Shown here piece after piece: positions 22,383-35,100 of a stretch of DNA of 59,150 bases. Below the pieces are notes generated by a model that saw only the letters and a list, made by a program, of their open reading frames with translations, searched no databases and had not been told where the DNA came from. Position 1 is the first letter of the stretch. Each line of letters begins with the position of its first letter. The DNA is taken from contig JADHZB010000196.1 of NCBI GenBank assembly GCA_015657535.1, positions 1 to 59,150 of the forward strand, in the 5' to 3' direction. Source of the stretch: Nephromyces sp. MM_2019 (Eukaryota; Apicomplexa; Aconoidasida; Nephromycida). The translations under genes were made by a program, and so were the position numbers.

Positions 22383-25085
22383 TGAGGCGGATGATATACC
22401 TTCAAAAAAAAGCAACCGAGAAACACTATTTGTGCACGCTTTGTTCCCGCTAAGAATTGGTCAAAATTTAGCCAGTACAACAATGTCAACTTTTCTTGGA
22501 CAGGGTCTCAGTAAGATTCAATGCATCAACTATCCGAAAGGGGTCTTATAAATTTCACCGTTTCTCAACTATGACTCAAACACTAAGAAAATTGCCATAG
22601 AATTTTCGAATGCAGTGCATTTTTTTATAGCTCTCTATCCACGAACCGGGATGAACAGCGGAACCCACTTGAAGCTTGCCTAACGCTAACATCCTGGAGG
22701 TGTGCCGTACTGATCGAATTCTTCAAGTTGCTCCATAAACTGCGCTGTTCCCTAGCGTATCTCACGCGTAGGCTGATCGTGATAGCGGTAGTCCATCTGA
22801 CCCGAATCGGCGTGTTCTTGGGTTTCTTCACGACCCAGCCTTAAGCGCTGGCTTCCCGTGGTGCAAACTTTCTAACCAGACTTTACAAGCTTACAAAGGA
22901 CTTAGTAGAACTTCACGTGCCGTTTCATCCAACCCATTAGTCCCATTTGCGGACACCAGATTTGTCTTCTTGCCGAAGTGAGCATTATGAATGCAAAATT
23001 ACACTGCCTTCCATATAATATATATGTGAACTCCTTTTTCAACTATATTGAATTTTTAACAAACTCTAGAGGGAAGCTTATATACAAACGATAGCACAAT
23101 CTTTCCATCGGGATTAGTCTTTCATTGCCCAGCTCCATATTCGCTACTTATAGATTATACAAAATTAAACACAAATCGATCATGTGTGATATACTGCAGG
23201 AATGGACTATCCTGCACATGCCATTTTTACTCTACGTCAAGGCATGGTGATATATTTTTACAACACGCAAAGAAGGAGGCTAGGGACCCCCGAATCTGAA
23301 TATTTCACCAACTTTTAATCGCTTCTACAAACCGCTATCACATCCTTTTTTTGTCATATTCCCTAGTTTTAAATGTATTCATCTGCCACTCACGACTCAT
23401 TGCTAACGCACCTAGTAGCGGTACTCCATCCCTAACTTAAGTTGGGTAAAAAAGAAAGGATATGTAAGCATGACCTAAAACAATGCAGCATCCTAAAGTC
23501 GTTCTCAAGACTAAGCAACACATTAGCTGAGTTAACCCCTATGGTCACTCTGAAATTTGAGCTGTAAAGAAAGTTAGGATAATCATATTCAGTGTACAAT
23601 ATTGCTATCCCAAGAAACTTGGGCTAAGCATTTTCCAGACCAGTGATGTTCAAAATGCATCCGCATCTTCCAGTTAATTCATAATTGCGTCCAAGGCCTT
23701 GAGGCTGTTTGCTTCCGAATTCACACATAACATAGGCATTCGCGTGCAGTAGGATTGCAATTTAGTGAGCCTCTTTTAATATGAGCGCAATACACAGTAC
23801 AGTTGGCAAGACTAAATTTGTCAGTACTAGAACCCAAGGGTCGCGTAAGAATTAACCTTTTTTCGGAATGCGCTCCGCAGCAAGTGATGTGCGTCGTGTT
23901 TTCTAGGCTTTAAATTGGGGTCACCAACCACTGAAAAGTTGTACCCACGTGCTACTCAAGCTATCATTGTGCGGAGGATATAGTCATACGTGCGTTATAC
24001 ATATTTTTTTTCATTTGTTCAGCCTCTAAACCAGGAGGTAATCATTACCCGGACCAGCTTGTATAGCCTTGCATAAGCAGAAAGCCTAGAAGCACATTAC
24101 TACATCCACGTTCGCGTTAAGCGCAGGTACCACACCAGAATTGCACGTGCTTATTGTCACTTTTGCAAAGTTAAATATAGTAAATGGTCTTGTGATGGAA
24201 TCAACTATCAAAGTTTTGTCGCGCGCCATTATTGAAGTTGGCATGATATAGCAAGCAAGGATGATGTTTTGAGTTCGAAGTCGAGGTGATGTATATACAC
24301 TCCTCTGTATATTCGGTGGAATCAGCAAAAGTTTGCCTTACGCTAAAATTGTAATATAATAGTATTTCAATACAACTTCATGTAATAAAAAACACAATCT
24401 ACTTGGTTGTTTCAAGCTTGGAAACTCCGCAGCTCGCGGTAATCTATAGCCTATAAATGCATAGGATGTAGAATGCGGCTTTCCCTACCTACTGCATGAA
24501 CTTTATTCGTCCGCTATCAAGAACTTTCGAATTTTATGCGCCAAAGCTCCCCAGCGCGGACTAGCATAAAAATCCGATATAGCGTGTCATGCACGCACCA
24601 CTGCAAAGTATTGCCACTTTTTTGTAGCAATTCAAATCTCGCCTCTTGGTTAAGGGGGCTTGAAATTAGTAGCTATATCGGTGCTCTAACGCCTCGCGTG
24701 TTCCAGCGGTCAGTTATACCATATAACATAATTAACAATTCACGCACAAGTCACTAATTCATACTTAACGATATTTTCGCCAAGTTAAATGGGCATAAGA
24801 AAATATACTTCGTTAGGACGTGAGCGGCACGTGCCACTGCTTTTCATCTCGTGGCTCCTTATTCTAAGTAGCAAACTTCCTCTACGAAGTTATGCTTCGC
24901 AGGAATAAGCTTTGAGTTCACTAATTAGGCTAGGTAATGCAGTGATATTTCAGGGGGCCAAAAACATGCCTACAATCGCTAAGCATGCAATTTAATGACC
25001 AAGCAGTCGAAACAAAGATAAGAGATCTTATTTTTAACAGGCTACTCCATATTTCAGACAATTTTTACGCAATTTTCATTTTACA
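22383..25085. other. Intergenic region upstream of Rab7, no gene seen
   Basis: Mixed-composition sequence without strand skew. All open frames are short, and none has matching splice signals or recognisable motifs. The Rab7 promoter should lie at its left end, just above 22382, but I cannot point to an element. Confidence 0.45.
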
Positions 25086-25417
25086 GACAGCATAAAGGCA
25101 TTCAAATAATAGTGGATTCTCGGAGATGCCATGAAATCTATCACGAGACAAGCGACCTAAGCGTCAATTCTATTTCCGTTCAAAGATTGTGCGTAACAGT
25201 ATCTCCAGCACTATAATTTCTAAAGCAAACTTTTTTGCCACACCCAGCTTTTAACAGTCTTAAAGGAGAAGAATTAATTTTTCCACAATTATGGTACGTA
25301 AACAAATTAACAAATTCATCAAAGTTAACATCCTCCGTAAAAACAGATAAAAATACACCTGAATTTGGGGGCCATAACACGATTGGTTCAAGGGATTGTG
25401 GCCATTGCAGTTGCTAG
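25086..25417 (+). CDS. Weak exon candidates, unknown protein
   Basis: After an acceptor-like TTTTACAG at 25085, a frame runs to a possible donor at 25190 and reads VDSRRCHEIYHETSDLSVNS, which is not AT-biased filler. A second open frame from about 25224 to 25417 ends in DCGHCSC and TAG. Joining the two in phase needs an unusually short intron of about 33 bases, so the link is doubtful. The reverse complement of 25180-25380 is also open, so the coding strand is uncertain. Confidence 0.25.
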
Positions 25418-25719
25418 CACCGACGGTAAGCCAACGACCTAGCCCGTCGCTTTACATCTTTAGGTAATCAAAAATAAACTAAAAATAATCGTCTTTTGCA
25501 GCAATAAAGTCTCCAGGGGAATATAACAGTAAGGTTTCATATATAAATATATAGCTCTTAAACTAACAAAAGATTTAAACTAAATTGACCTAAAATTTGA
25601 AATAATTATGCCAAAAGGCATAACATCGTATTAGAGAAGAATGAATTCTTGAATGTAACAAAGCCGCTTGATTTCTTTGTATGTAAGAATTTCACAGTAA
25701 AATACACTCGCTTCTTCAG

Positions 25720-25847
25720 ATCCTACCGTAGACATCGAAAGAAATATTCCGCCACAAAATTTTCAATCAAGAAACTATCCTGGTTACCTCCGGAATACTC
25801 AAGTGGCTCCCAACTTTCATAGTAATAACGCAGCGAAACCATCTTGA
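25720..25847 (+). CDS. Candidate terminal exon, unknown protein
   Basis: A pyrimidine-rich acceptor (CTCGCTTCTTCAG) at 25719 is followed by 42 codons to a TGA at 25845. The peptide is Pro/Asn/Gln-rich (for example ERNIPPQNFQSRNYPGYLRN), unlike chance translation of AT-rich DNA. No upstream exon is established; it might be the end of the candidate gene at 25086. Confidence 0.3.
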
Positions 25848-26127
25848 TTCACTTGTTAAAATCAGCTATACACACAAGCATACCAAAACTACGAGATTAT
25901 TAGAATAAACAAGTTTTGCCATTTCAAATGCTAATAACATCTTTAAGCAACAAAACAATCACTAGAAAATTTGTAGCACATCAAATGAAAACCAAACACA
26001 CAAGGACACATTGCAGCGGCAAAAAATACTACGTGATTTTCAGCTGTGCTGGGAATACAACTAAACCACAAGTATCCTCTCAACGGTAAAAAAATTATAA
26101 CAATATATAGCCTATTAGTTTCACCAA

Positions 26128-26505
26128 ATGTTAACGGCAGGCAAGGTTCCTTCCACTGAAAATATTAAAACATGGAAAACTTGGCGAAGCAAGCAAGATA
26201 CTAGACTTAGGAAAACCGTGAAAGGATCAAATACTTCTAATGAACAACAAACACAGAAAAATAAGATGCGCGCCATTAGCAGGAACAGAGAAAAATCACA
26301 GCAGCATGCTATTCCTAAGCAAATCGTGAAAAATAGGTCATCATGCAAAGGATTACTTAGCCCAAAAGCTGACTTCGCCCTGTTGCCCAAACCGCATAAC
26401 TCAAAAGGAGTAGTACACGCAGGATTATTTACTTGGATTTATCTCGTTATTATTTTTCCAATCTTAGCTGTAATGCTGATATTTCTGATGGGATTTTTCG
26501 TCTGA
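26128..26505 (+). CDS. Small basic protein with C-terminal membrane anchor, 125 aa
   Basis: A single uninterrupted frame from ATG to TGA. The first 95 residues are hydrophilic and basic (many Lys, Arg, Gln, Ser, for example TWRSKQDTRLRKTVKGSN). They are followed by one long hydrophobic segment near the end (FTWIYLVIIFPILAVMLIFL), with only a few residues after it. This is the plan of a tail-anchored protein: cytosolic domain, single C-terminal helix, no signal peptide. The layout recalls small ER-translocon proteins such as RAMP4 or Sec61-beta, but I see no sequence match and do not assign it. It is intronless in an intron-rich neighbourhood and convergent with the minus-strand gene ending at 26704. 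An upstream exon spliced at the TTAG near 26118 is possible. Confidence 0.5.
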   Translation: MLTAGKVPSTENIKTWKTWRSKQDTRLRKTVKGSNTSNEQQTQKNKMRAISRNREKSQQHAIPKQIVKNRSSCKGLLSPKADFALLPKPHNSKGVVHAGLFTWIYLVIIFPILAVMLIFLMGFFV

Positions 26506-26703
26506 GAAGAAAATTTGATTTCACAAGGAGAGCATTTAAGCAAGTATCATATACGAAAAAGCTAAAAACGCTCATTTCAAATGTAGGCAAGCTATGGCTT
26601 CACATTAAACACGGGAAACGCGATAAGATTTAACCTATTAGTTAAAAGCGTAAATAACGCCTTTATCAAATCTTTTTAATTCTTTTAACCTGCCTTTAGA
26701 AAT

Positions 26704-28374
26704 TTAAGAACTATGAAATATCCATGATAAAAGCCCATCGTTCTTTCGTAGTGCCTTAGTATTTCGAATAGTAGGAGACTTGCGGGACCTTTGTAGGTGA
26801 CGCAGCCTTTCATTGACAAGACCGGAAAAGCTTTCAAACGTTACACCTCCTGCAAAAAAAGGCCCGTCAAGAATGGGTACAAAGCGTACGAAAAGGGTAA
26901 TCAAATCCTTACCATTTGACAAATAACCATCCCATTTCACAAGACTTTGCTTAAATTCAGACCTCGAAAAGCAGCACTTTGAAGAATCTTGAAACAGCAC
27001 GTCCAAAAAGGCATCTATAATATCTCTGAAGATTAAAAAACATATCAAATTTTTTGGATCTTCTAATACCTTGCAACAAGCCTATAATATACAACTCGCC
27101 TCGTTATTTTTTCTTGTTGACACATTTTATGGACCATTGATCGGCAATTGGAATAATTATTAAATTCAGTTTTTTGAAGCCTAAGCATTGAAAATTCCTC
27201 CTTTTCTTTACGTAGAAGCAAGATGATTTGCTTAAGCTGATCTGCAATACCCTTGGAAGGCAGTGCACTGTATAAATTTTCCTGAAGGCATAAAAGTGCT
27301 TCACAAGTTTTGAATGCAATACCAGTATGTGAAATATCAAATTTCCGAAGAGTGGGCGCAAAAGACAATGCTAAGTCCGTCATATCTCACCTGGAGGCAT
27401 TGCTCGATCAAACGGTTGTAGAATTCTGAACAAGCAACCGTTAGGTTTCCGTACAATGGCCATTTGAACGGTAATGATTGAACGCGAGACTGAAAAAAAA
27501 ATTTTAGTACGTAATATCTCTCATTTATGATGAAAACGTAGAGGTCAAATATCAGACAATAAAAGCACCTAGGAAATAAACTAACATGTAACTGAAGCCT
27601 GGTTATCTTCTGGGTAGCCGTATCTAGTGGAAAGAGCTTGTCCAACTTGCTGATTCCTGCAGCGATGTTTTTATGGTCGTAGGATTTAGCATCGTCTGAA
27701 ACACACAAAAAAACTAATTTCTGGGGATACTTCGCAACCTTCATGAATTTTTAGATTACCGCTTAAGACATAGGCATAAGGCTCAACACTCCCTTTGAAT
27801 TGCTCGGGGGTGCTAGGATAAAGTTCCTGAGTTCATGAAAAGACGAATACAAATATCTTTCCTAAAAAGAGTGTAAATTGTTTGCAAAACTTTAACTCTA
27901 CAACATTCTACATTAAATACCTCAGCAAGTCTTCCAAACAGCAAGATACACTGTTTCGTCTCACTCTGCAAGCAGATAGTAGCATGACATTATAGTATCA
28001 CAAAGATTTTGAAGGAGCACCTCCACCAATTAAAATAAACCTGCAATATTCTATAATGTGCACAAGCGACCAAATTTCTTCACCTGAAATGTACTGTCAG
28101 TGCCGTTGACTTTTTTTGGAATTAAGCGAGACAATATATCTTCGTGCTTCCCACGAGGAGGAAAATTGAGATTAATGTAGCCTAATAACTTGAAATCTCC
28201 CGGAGGCTTATAAGATGTACGCACCTTACTAAAACCAGCTGAATGAGAGCTACTAACAAAATCAATATTCTCCCTTTTTAACTCCCCCTGGGAGAGGGTA
28301 CATTCAAGCGGAACCAACAAAAAAGAAAGAGTGATACACAACAAAGTTAGGAAACCTTCAAAAAACCCACACAT
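26704..28374 (-). CDS. Predicted secreted protein, 360 aa, eight exons, function unknown
   Basis: I do not recognise the family. Exons in sense order: 28374-28084, 27965-27921, 27826-27760, 27695-27586, 27489-27391, 27281-27070, 27025-26913 and 26849-26704. They total 1083 bases, all GT-AG and in phase, ending in TAA. The N-terminus is a typical signal peptide, with hydrophobic core FLTLLCITLSFLLVPLEC at about residues 8-25, so the product should enter the ER. The mature part is hydrophilic with scattered cysteines, a helical Lys/Glu-rich stretch (IILLLRKEKEEFSMLRLQKT) and a basic C-terminal region (LVNERLRHLQRSRKSPTIRN). There is no second membrane segment. The last intron is only 63 bases. 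The frame is open upstream to 28485; ATG 28374 is preferred because it places the hydrophobic core correctly. Confidence 0.75.
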
Positions 28375-28683
28375 TTCATTAATGAAAATAGCTACATCAA
28401 TGCTTATAAGCCTCTGAATTAGGGGTAGAATTAAAGCTATTACATTATCCCGCACAAAACGAGTGCGATAAGCGTAGTATCGCATGTGCAGCTACATGAC
28501 TAACGCCGAACAAAGAGGTGTTATTACAGGTAAAAGTTAGCAATCAGTGCATCGAATGCAATTGGAATAAAGTATACAGGAACAAAATAATAATCGCTGA
28601 GTCATCTTATTCAAAATCGAGAACTTTCCACGTTCTGAAGATGTTGCAATCTTTAAAAGTACGGCTGGCTTCTCATGAAAATC

Positions 28684-28784
28684 CTACTATTGATGATCAC
28701 AGCAAATTGGCTCGATGAGGGCGGCAAACTGGCTCGTCGAGGGCTCGTGCTACTATTGATAATCGCAGCAAATCGGCTCGTTGA
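28684..28784. repeat. 35-bp direct repeat, 66 bp apart, with a partial third copy
   Basis: Copies at 28684-28718 and 28750-28784 share CTACTATTGAT.ATC.CAG, then CAAAT.GGCTCG.TGA. A partial copy (GGCAAACTGGCTCGTCGAGG) lies between them near 28722. Confidence 0.8.
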
Positions 28785-31224
28785 AACCGCTCCGCATTCC
28801 CAACTAGATAGATGTAGCCGCAAGCTCTAGCACCTGAATGCAGCTTCAAGGCGCATGGAAATAGCGGCGGCAAGTCCAATCATTATTTGCAGCGGCACAC
28901 TTGTCATGTGTTGAACCTCCTGATGTGATTCCACTCCACAGGGATTCACTCAAGCAAACATTCCAAGGGGGTGCCGACATTGGTAGCAGCACACTCAGGC
29001 AGGTCCATTTTAGAGAGCAAGACCTAAGAGTGCAATACATGAGATGTTCTGCAGCAGTAGCAACAGAATTACAGTCTGCCACTAAAGTATAGAAGAATTC
29101 ATTTTTTGTCAGCCAGTATTACAGTCAAATTTTGTTTGTATAAGCCTCTTACGAATATTCAGCAGGGATGCTACGTTGTAGAGTTAAATCTCGGTTTGTG
29201 TGCGTGGTGGCCCAAAAGATCCTCCACGCTAGGCAGATATCAAGATATGCAACTGCAAAGTATGGGTAAGGCTAGGGGCAGGAAAGAGAATATAACCCTA
29301 TTGACGAATCTTAATGGCTCTAATGACGTCAGAAGCTTTCGGATCTCTATATAAGGAAAGCGGTAAGCAAACACTAAATACTAAGAGACAGCTTCCTCAG
29401 GTTACAATGACATTACGGTATATGTTATGAATTAACCTCAATCTGCAGAAAGTACGGAATCGTAGGGCTGATTACTTAATTTAGGGCAAAGCTGAATGAA
29501 GCGGTATGCCACAGAGAAACTCGATCCGATTTACCACCAAATGTATCATTGCATTACAGATAAAACCGACGTTCAGCATAACTGACTCGTAAAAAACGAG
29601 GGTAGTCAATTTTTTTTTTACCAAATAGCCCTGCTCGCCGCGCTATAATTTGAATGCAATATGTGCAATGGATTGCTATGGCACTACGATTCTCATTTAA
29701 AAGCTTCCAGATTTTTGTGTGTAAGTGGCAATCTAGATTAATTTTCCCAGCTCACATTCCGCACAACGTTCGCTAATGGCAATAGGTGATTTTTTTGACA
29801 CAGGAATGTATCACTCGTACTTGGCGCAAGTAATTTCTGTAGTGAAACCTGTACAGATGCCATCTTAGTTGCCGGTAAAAGCATCAGCAGTATTGCCAAC
29901 TCAATGGAGTACAACCGCTACCTAGTTCCTACCGAGTTACCTACGATGATCCCCATTACCAGCTCTACGCAATAAGTTTAAAGTGGATTCTATTGAGACC
30001 TGACCCATTTCACAATAAAAATGAGGGCAAGCTTGCAGAATACTGCAACCACTATATCTGTCGTTATCACGAAGTACGCAAGTCGACACTACTTCGAAGG
30101 GTAAGAAGGCACTTATAAGCTGCTCCCGCGTTACGTTTCTGAGAAAAGGGGTAATCAACGCTATCATATGTGAGAAATAGCGTTAGACAAGCTAATGTCT
30201 GAGGAAGTCATCATGTAGACTAGCTTTTTGCCTAGAGTACAGTTACGGGCAAGTAAGTGCTGCTCCCCTTGCAAACCTTGCTCTAGGCCAGGAAAATCAA
30301 GCAACTCACTTACGTTCCTCCAAAATGGCGACGCCTATATATGTAGCACTTTGGCCTCAAAACGAATCATAAACGAGCGGCGCACATGGTGAATCCCGTG
30401 CACTCATGCTACGCATGCTCATGATCAAATCATGCGCAACGATGCGCTATCAATGCCTCGTGTACTAATCATGTTACCATAAGTGTGTTGAGCGCTATAC
30501 TTCACGTATGTCCGGGCATCTCCATGAGATAAGGAAGAAAAATTCCAAGACAACTGAGGAAACGCGCATAAAAAACCCCTTTTTATCGTCCTATTCTAGG
30601 GAGCATTTCGGACGTTATCACACAGGAGCAGAGCTGCCGTTGCATGCTACAGCAGCTAGTCATAACTTGCACCTTTTCTAGGCTCCAGCTCCTTGCGGTG
30701 GTCACGAATACGAAAGACTATCATGAAGGCCTTCCACGTGAGACTATCATCATGGCTTTAGTAATCGGCGGACCCATACTAACCACTAGGTAAACATTAC
30801 CCTAAGAGTTAACGCGCTACGCAATCGCCTTATATGCGTGATAAAAGCTTTAGTATTCTACGCAGAAACGCTGGTTAACGCCTCAGCAAATACATAATTA
30901 ACTAGCCCAGATAGATACTCAGAAAACGGTATGTTAGGAACAAATTATCAGCCATACTTGCTACAAAATTCCAAAGCAACGCAACGTAGCCAACTAATAC
31001 CACACAAGTAAAAAGAGGTCCCATTTAGTAGCACATGCTGAATAACAATGAATTTGCAAGCGCCATACGGTTCAAGGGGAGACTTTGGTTAGTACAGAAC
31101 AATCCCAAAAGGTTACGTGGCTACTTTTGCCTGTCTTTCAGAGACATCGTGTCACACAGACTTTTGAACTCCTCATTACAGCTCAGGAAATAAGCTTCAC
31201 ACTGCATATCCATACAGGCTTAAT

Positions 31225-31602
31225 GTGAAGTCACTCAACATTAAGATAACTCATGTACGTGCTGAGTCAACTTGCTATGCCGATGAAAACCTTAGAACCA
31301 CCCTACCCAATATACCAAAGCATTACAAATGCATCGCGCAGATCTCAAAATGTAAGCGAGAATATAAGAATACCTATGTAGCGATATGCCAAGCGCTGCA
31401 CCAAGATGCGACTACAGTGACGAGTCAACAACACAGCATCAGGAAACCAATAGTGCAATCTATCCCTTCGGAAAAACAGACCGCAGGGATCTTCACCAAC
31501 CCAGAGCACGAGAATGAATTCTTAACAATGCAAGAGCAAGCAATATGGATCCACAGTATAGCTTATAAGAGAAATGTAGAAGATTCCATAACACTTGCGT
31601 AA
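31225..31602 (+). CDS. Open frame of 125 codons, doubtful gene
   Basis: ATG to TAA without interruption in mixed-composition DNA. The peptide is hydrophilic (for example HQDATTVTSQQHSIRKPIVQ) with no signal peptide, membrane segment or motif I know. The length is slightly more than I expect by chance in this composition, but there is no other support. Confidence 0.25.
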   Translation: MKSLNIKITHVRAESTCYADENLRTTLPNIPKHYKCIAQISKCKREYKNTYVAICQALHQDATTVTSQQHSIRKPIVQSIPSEKQTAGIFTNPEHENEFLTMQEQAIWIHSIAYKRNVEDSITLA

Positions 31603-32148
31603 CAAAACTCGCGAGTTTATCATTGCAAAATAAAAATACTTCTCGCAAACTATTCAACCAAAAAGGAAGAAAACACATACAGTGACATAACGACTGTGTG
31701 GATAACCAGAAGCAGCGCACTAATCAACAGGTATCTAATCAATGCCAAAATCACTTCGGTTACAAAAAAAGATGTTCATAGCATCAAATTTAGTACGTAG
31801 CCACCCTGCAGATTGGTTTTCTTCACATTTCATTACAAGCGATACAAACAAAAGCTGGCTATGTCACATGGACAAAGACACGGTAAAAAAATCCCGGCAA
31901 ATTTTTTCATGGCATTCCAATTTGAGCATGTAAAACCCCACGATAAAGCGCTTACACTAACCATTCATTAACCAACATGCAAATACGCACAATGCAACAA
32001 AGTAGCGATAAACTAGTATTCTAGTTGTCTTTGTAACGTATTCAGCTTAACATCTCGATGCTACCGCAATATAGATAGCATCAGCTGAGCCGCAGCCGAG
32101 GTGATAATGCACTTTCTCAACATAGTGAAGGGCCACAAAGAAGCACTC

Positions 32149-35100
32149 TCAACTAGAAAAAGCCGCAGATATGCGAGTAGCAGCTTCATTTATGTCTTTA
32201 AAGTGGCCAAAACAACTCAGGCGTACAAATCCTTCACCATATTTTCCAAAGCCAACTCCTGGAGTCACAATTATATGCATCTTTTCCATAAAGTACTGAA
32301 AGGCTTCCCAGCTGGACATTCCAGGAATTTTAACCCATAAGTATGGAGAATTGGAACCTCCGTAAACCTCTAACTTACATGCCACAAGAGTTGAACGCAA
32401 TAACTTGGCGTTGTTCAAGTAGTATCCTACGCAGTAATCCACGTGTTCCTGCAGGCGAAATAGCAAGTAATGTTGCAACGTTGATCAAAGAGTGGCCCCA
32501 GAGACCGAATTCAGTTTCGCAGACAATCAATCTACTAGAAAACAAAACTCCATAGAATGAAACTCAGTAACTCGCAAATACTTAGTTAAACACCTCAATA
32601 AATTAAAACTAAGAAAATTAAGCAATCAACAGGCTTAAAAATGTCAGGGTTACCCTATAAGACTCCATGGCAGCTATTCCTGCTGCTTCTGCAAGGTTGC
32701 TTGCACCATTGAAGAATGTTGAAACAATCCTAAAAATTTGAATAATAAAACATTTGTTAAGAAAACACCAAATATGCTGCTGAAGAAAAATTCTTTTCAA
32801 ACAAAAAAAGGAAATGCTATACAAAAAAAGGTTTTTTTTTATAACAAACACCTGTAATGGATTGTATGGCACTAAATTTCCACATAAAATAAGCTTTATG
32901 AATTAACAGGAAGCATATTCGCGATGCAGTTCTTCATGCCCATATCTAGCACTCAGACAAGACATCAAAATATTGGAATACGCACAGCTACTCAAAAAAT
33001 CCTCCAATTATAGTACTAGCATTTTTTCAGCAAAAAGCATAACAACACAAGCTCAAAAGTAAGCAATCTGAAACTACTGCCGGAAAGGATCATTGAGCAT
33101 TTTCCCGATCTACCAAAAAAAACGGCTTAACCTAATTCTATTTCATCAGTGCCATAGCTCTTCCATTTATAACGAGCAGAATTCATGAGCAGTATTTAGG
33201 CAAACGTACATTACAATGCAAATTCTGTTAGCACTGCAACCGAGCATTTGCCTTCACTAGTACTTTCCCTCCTAATCGCAAGCTAACCTCTAATATACCA
33301 GAAATGGATATCTTCAAAAAAGATACAATAAAAGGAAAAGTTATATGGAAATTGCTCTAAAAACGGTTGTAGACAAACTCCTGAGAGAAAAAAAATTTCT
33401 TCTACCCAAACATTTTTAGCTTATTTTCAAGTATCAGAGGATTTCTTCATGATAACAACTATAGCGGCAATAGCACGATATTCCGCACACAACTTTCTTA
33501 AGCTGAAAAAAAAAGTGCACAAGTCTACAAGGCAGCTTCTAAACCATATTTCTGATGCATGAAAATAGAAGTAAAAATATCTTCAACACACGAATACCTG
33601 CTCCAGTCGGCATGCACTGAAGAACCATCATCAAATTTTAGCGCCTTTGGGCAAACAGACCACCCAAGACGTACACCAGTAAATCCAAAAACCTTGCTAA
33701 AACTCGAAAGTTCCAAGGCAACCTAAAATAAGTAGCAATACGCCAAGAAATTTCCAAGAATTTCTGCATGCTATACGGTTCGTTAATTCGAGCAAATCTA
33801 AAGATTCGTATCGGACGAGGGAGAAAAAAATCTTCAAAAAAATGAGGGTGGAAAAATCATTCCATAAAGCGAATATTCACACACTACGATAGAGCATCAA
33901 TGACCCGTTTAGCCTAGAAGAAAGTAACGAAACAAAGAGAATTAAAAAATTAACAACCCCCTGTGAGGTGTATTCAATACAAAAAGTAGTATCATTGAAA
34001 AGAACTTGAAACAATATCTATTTGTAAGCCAGAAGAAAACTCATCACCAAAGAGTTGGCTGAAAAAAAAATGCACACGTCAAGGGTAAGAGAAATTTCAC
34101 CGAGAAATACACAAAGCGGATATATATTATGCTTACAAAAAGTATACCCCAATGAATAGCTTCATTCGTTTAAACAATGGTCTAACCATTTCGTCAGAAT
34201 TAGCACTAAACCTGAAAATCTACACCAAGCCCCCCGCAATATTACAAGGAACGCAAAAAATACCTCTTCGGACCCCGGAATCTCGAAAATTGACTTTGGA
34301 AGTGCAGGGTCAACAATGAACTCTCTGAAAAACATAAAACTAGCAACTAATAAACAAAAAAAGCAAAGCTTTTCGCTTTATGCCGCTTCGTAAAAGCTTA
34401 TTTTGCTAAGAAAGCCAAGCACAGTAATGGCAGTAAAAATTTATCGGAAAAGACAGGCTATACTTGTGCAACTTGGCCTTTAGCAGGCGATAGTTATTCA
34501 GTCAAGTCTAATGAAAATATACATAAATGAATTCATATATCCTTCCCCTTGTAAACTCCACACGTAGCAAAATTAAGCAATATACTGTTACGTTCCCCGG
34601 AAAAAAGAACATAATTTACTCACCTACTCAATCTTTTATAAGAAAATCACAAAAATAATTCAAACACGTAAAATATGATCACCACAGTATGCAAAGCCTC
34701 CGTTACTCTAAACAAATTGATAAATCCAATCGCAACCTATGCATATTAGCTAATGAAATTACATTTAAAAATATTTCAATTGCTCAAACATCCTTGTATA
34801 GCACGTAAACTATTGATATCTATCAGTTGCAAAGATCCCAACCTGTATGCAGAATCGAAGATAATTATTGATTTAGTCTTCTTCGCATGGGCGACCAGAC
34901 TGCTGAGTTGCTCATGTGTTGCCGCAGCACCTAAACAGCATAAAATAATGACATCCATTTTTGATAGAACTCTGTTACTCACTAGCAAGTTGCAGTGTAT
35001 GCGACACTATTGCTAACTAGCAAGCTGTGATATCCAGATTAAAAAGCACTCGTATTTATCAACCCGACGAACCGCCTTCCCAATTCCAAAAACTACAGAA

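Larger units (their letters stand above)
28375..32148. other. Mostly non-coding region
   Basis: Mixed-composition DNA with only short open frames. Around 28518-28718 and 28901-29092 there are small + strand ORFs without support. A local repeat occupies 28684-28784. The 3' flank of the aminotransferase gene lies at the right end. No RNA gene was recognised. Confidence 0.45.

Noticed and set aside
27104..27390. A 20-base intron after the codon at 27391, or a start at the ATG near 27383
   Set aside because: The acceptor at 27282 gives a 109-base intron and restores phase 0 with both flanking exons; the 20-base option breaks the frame.
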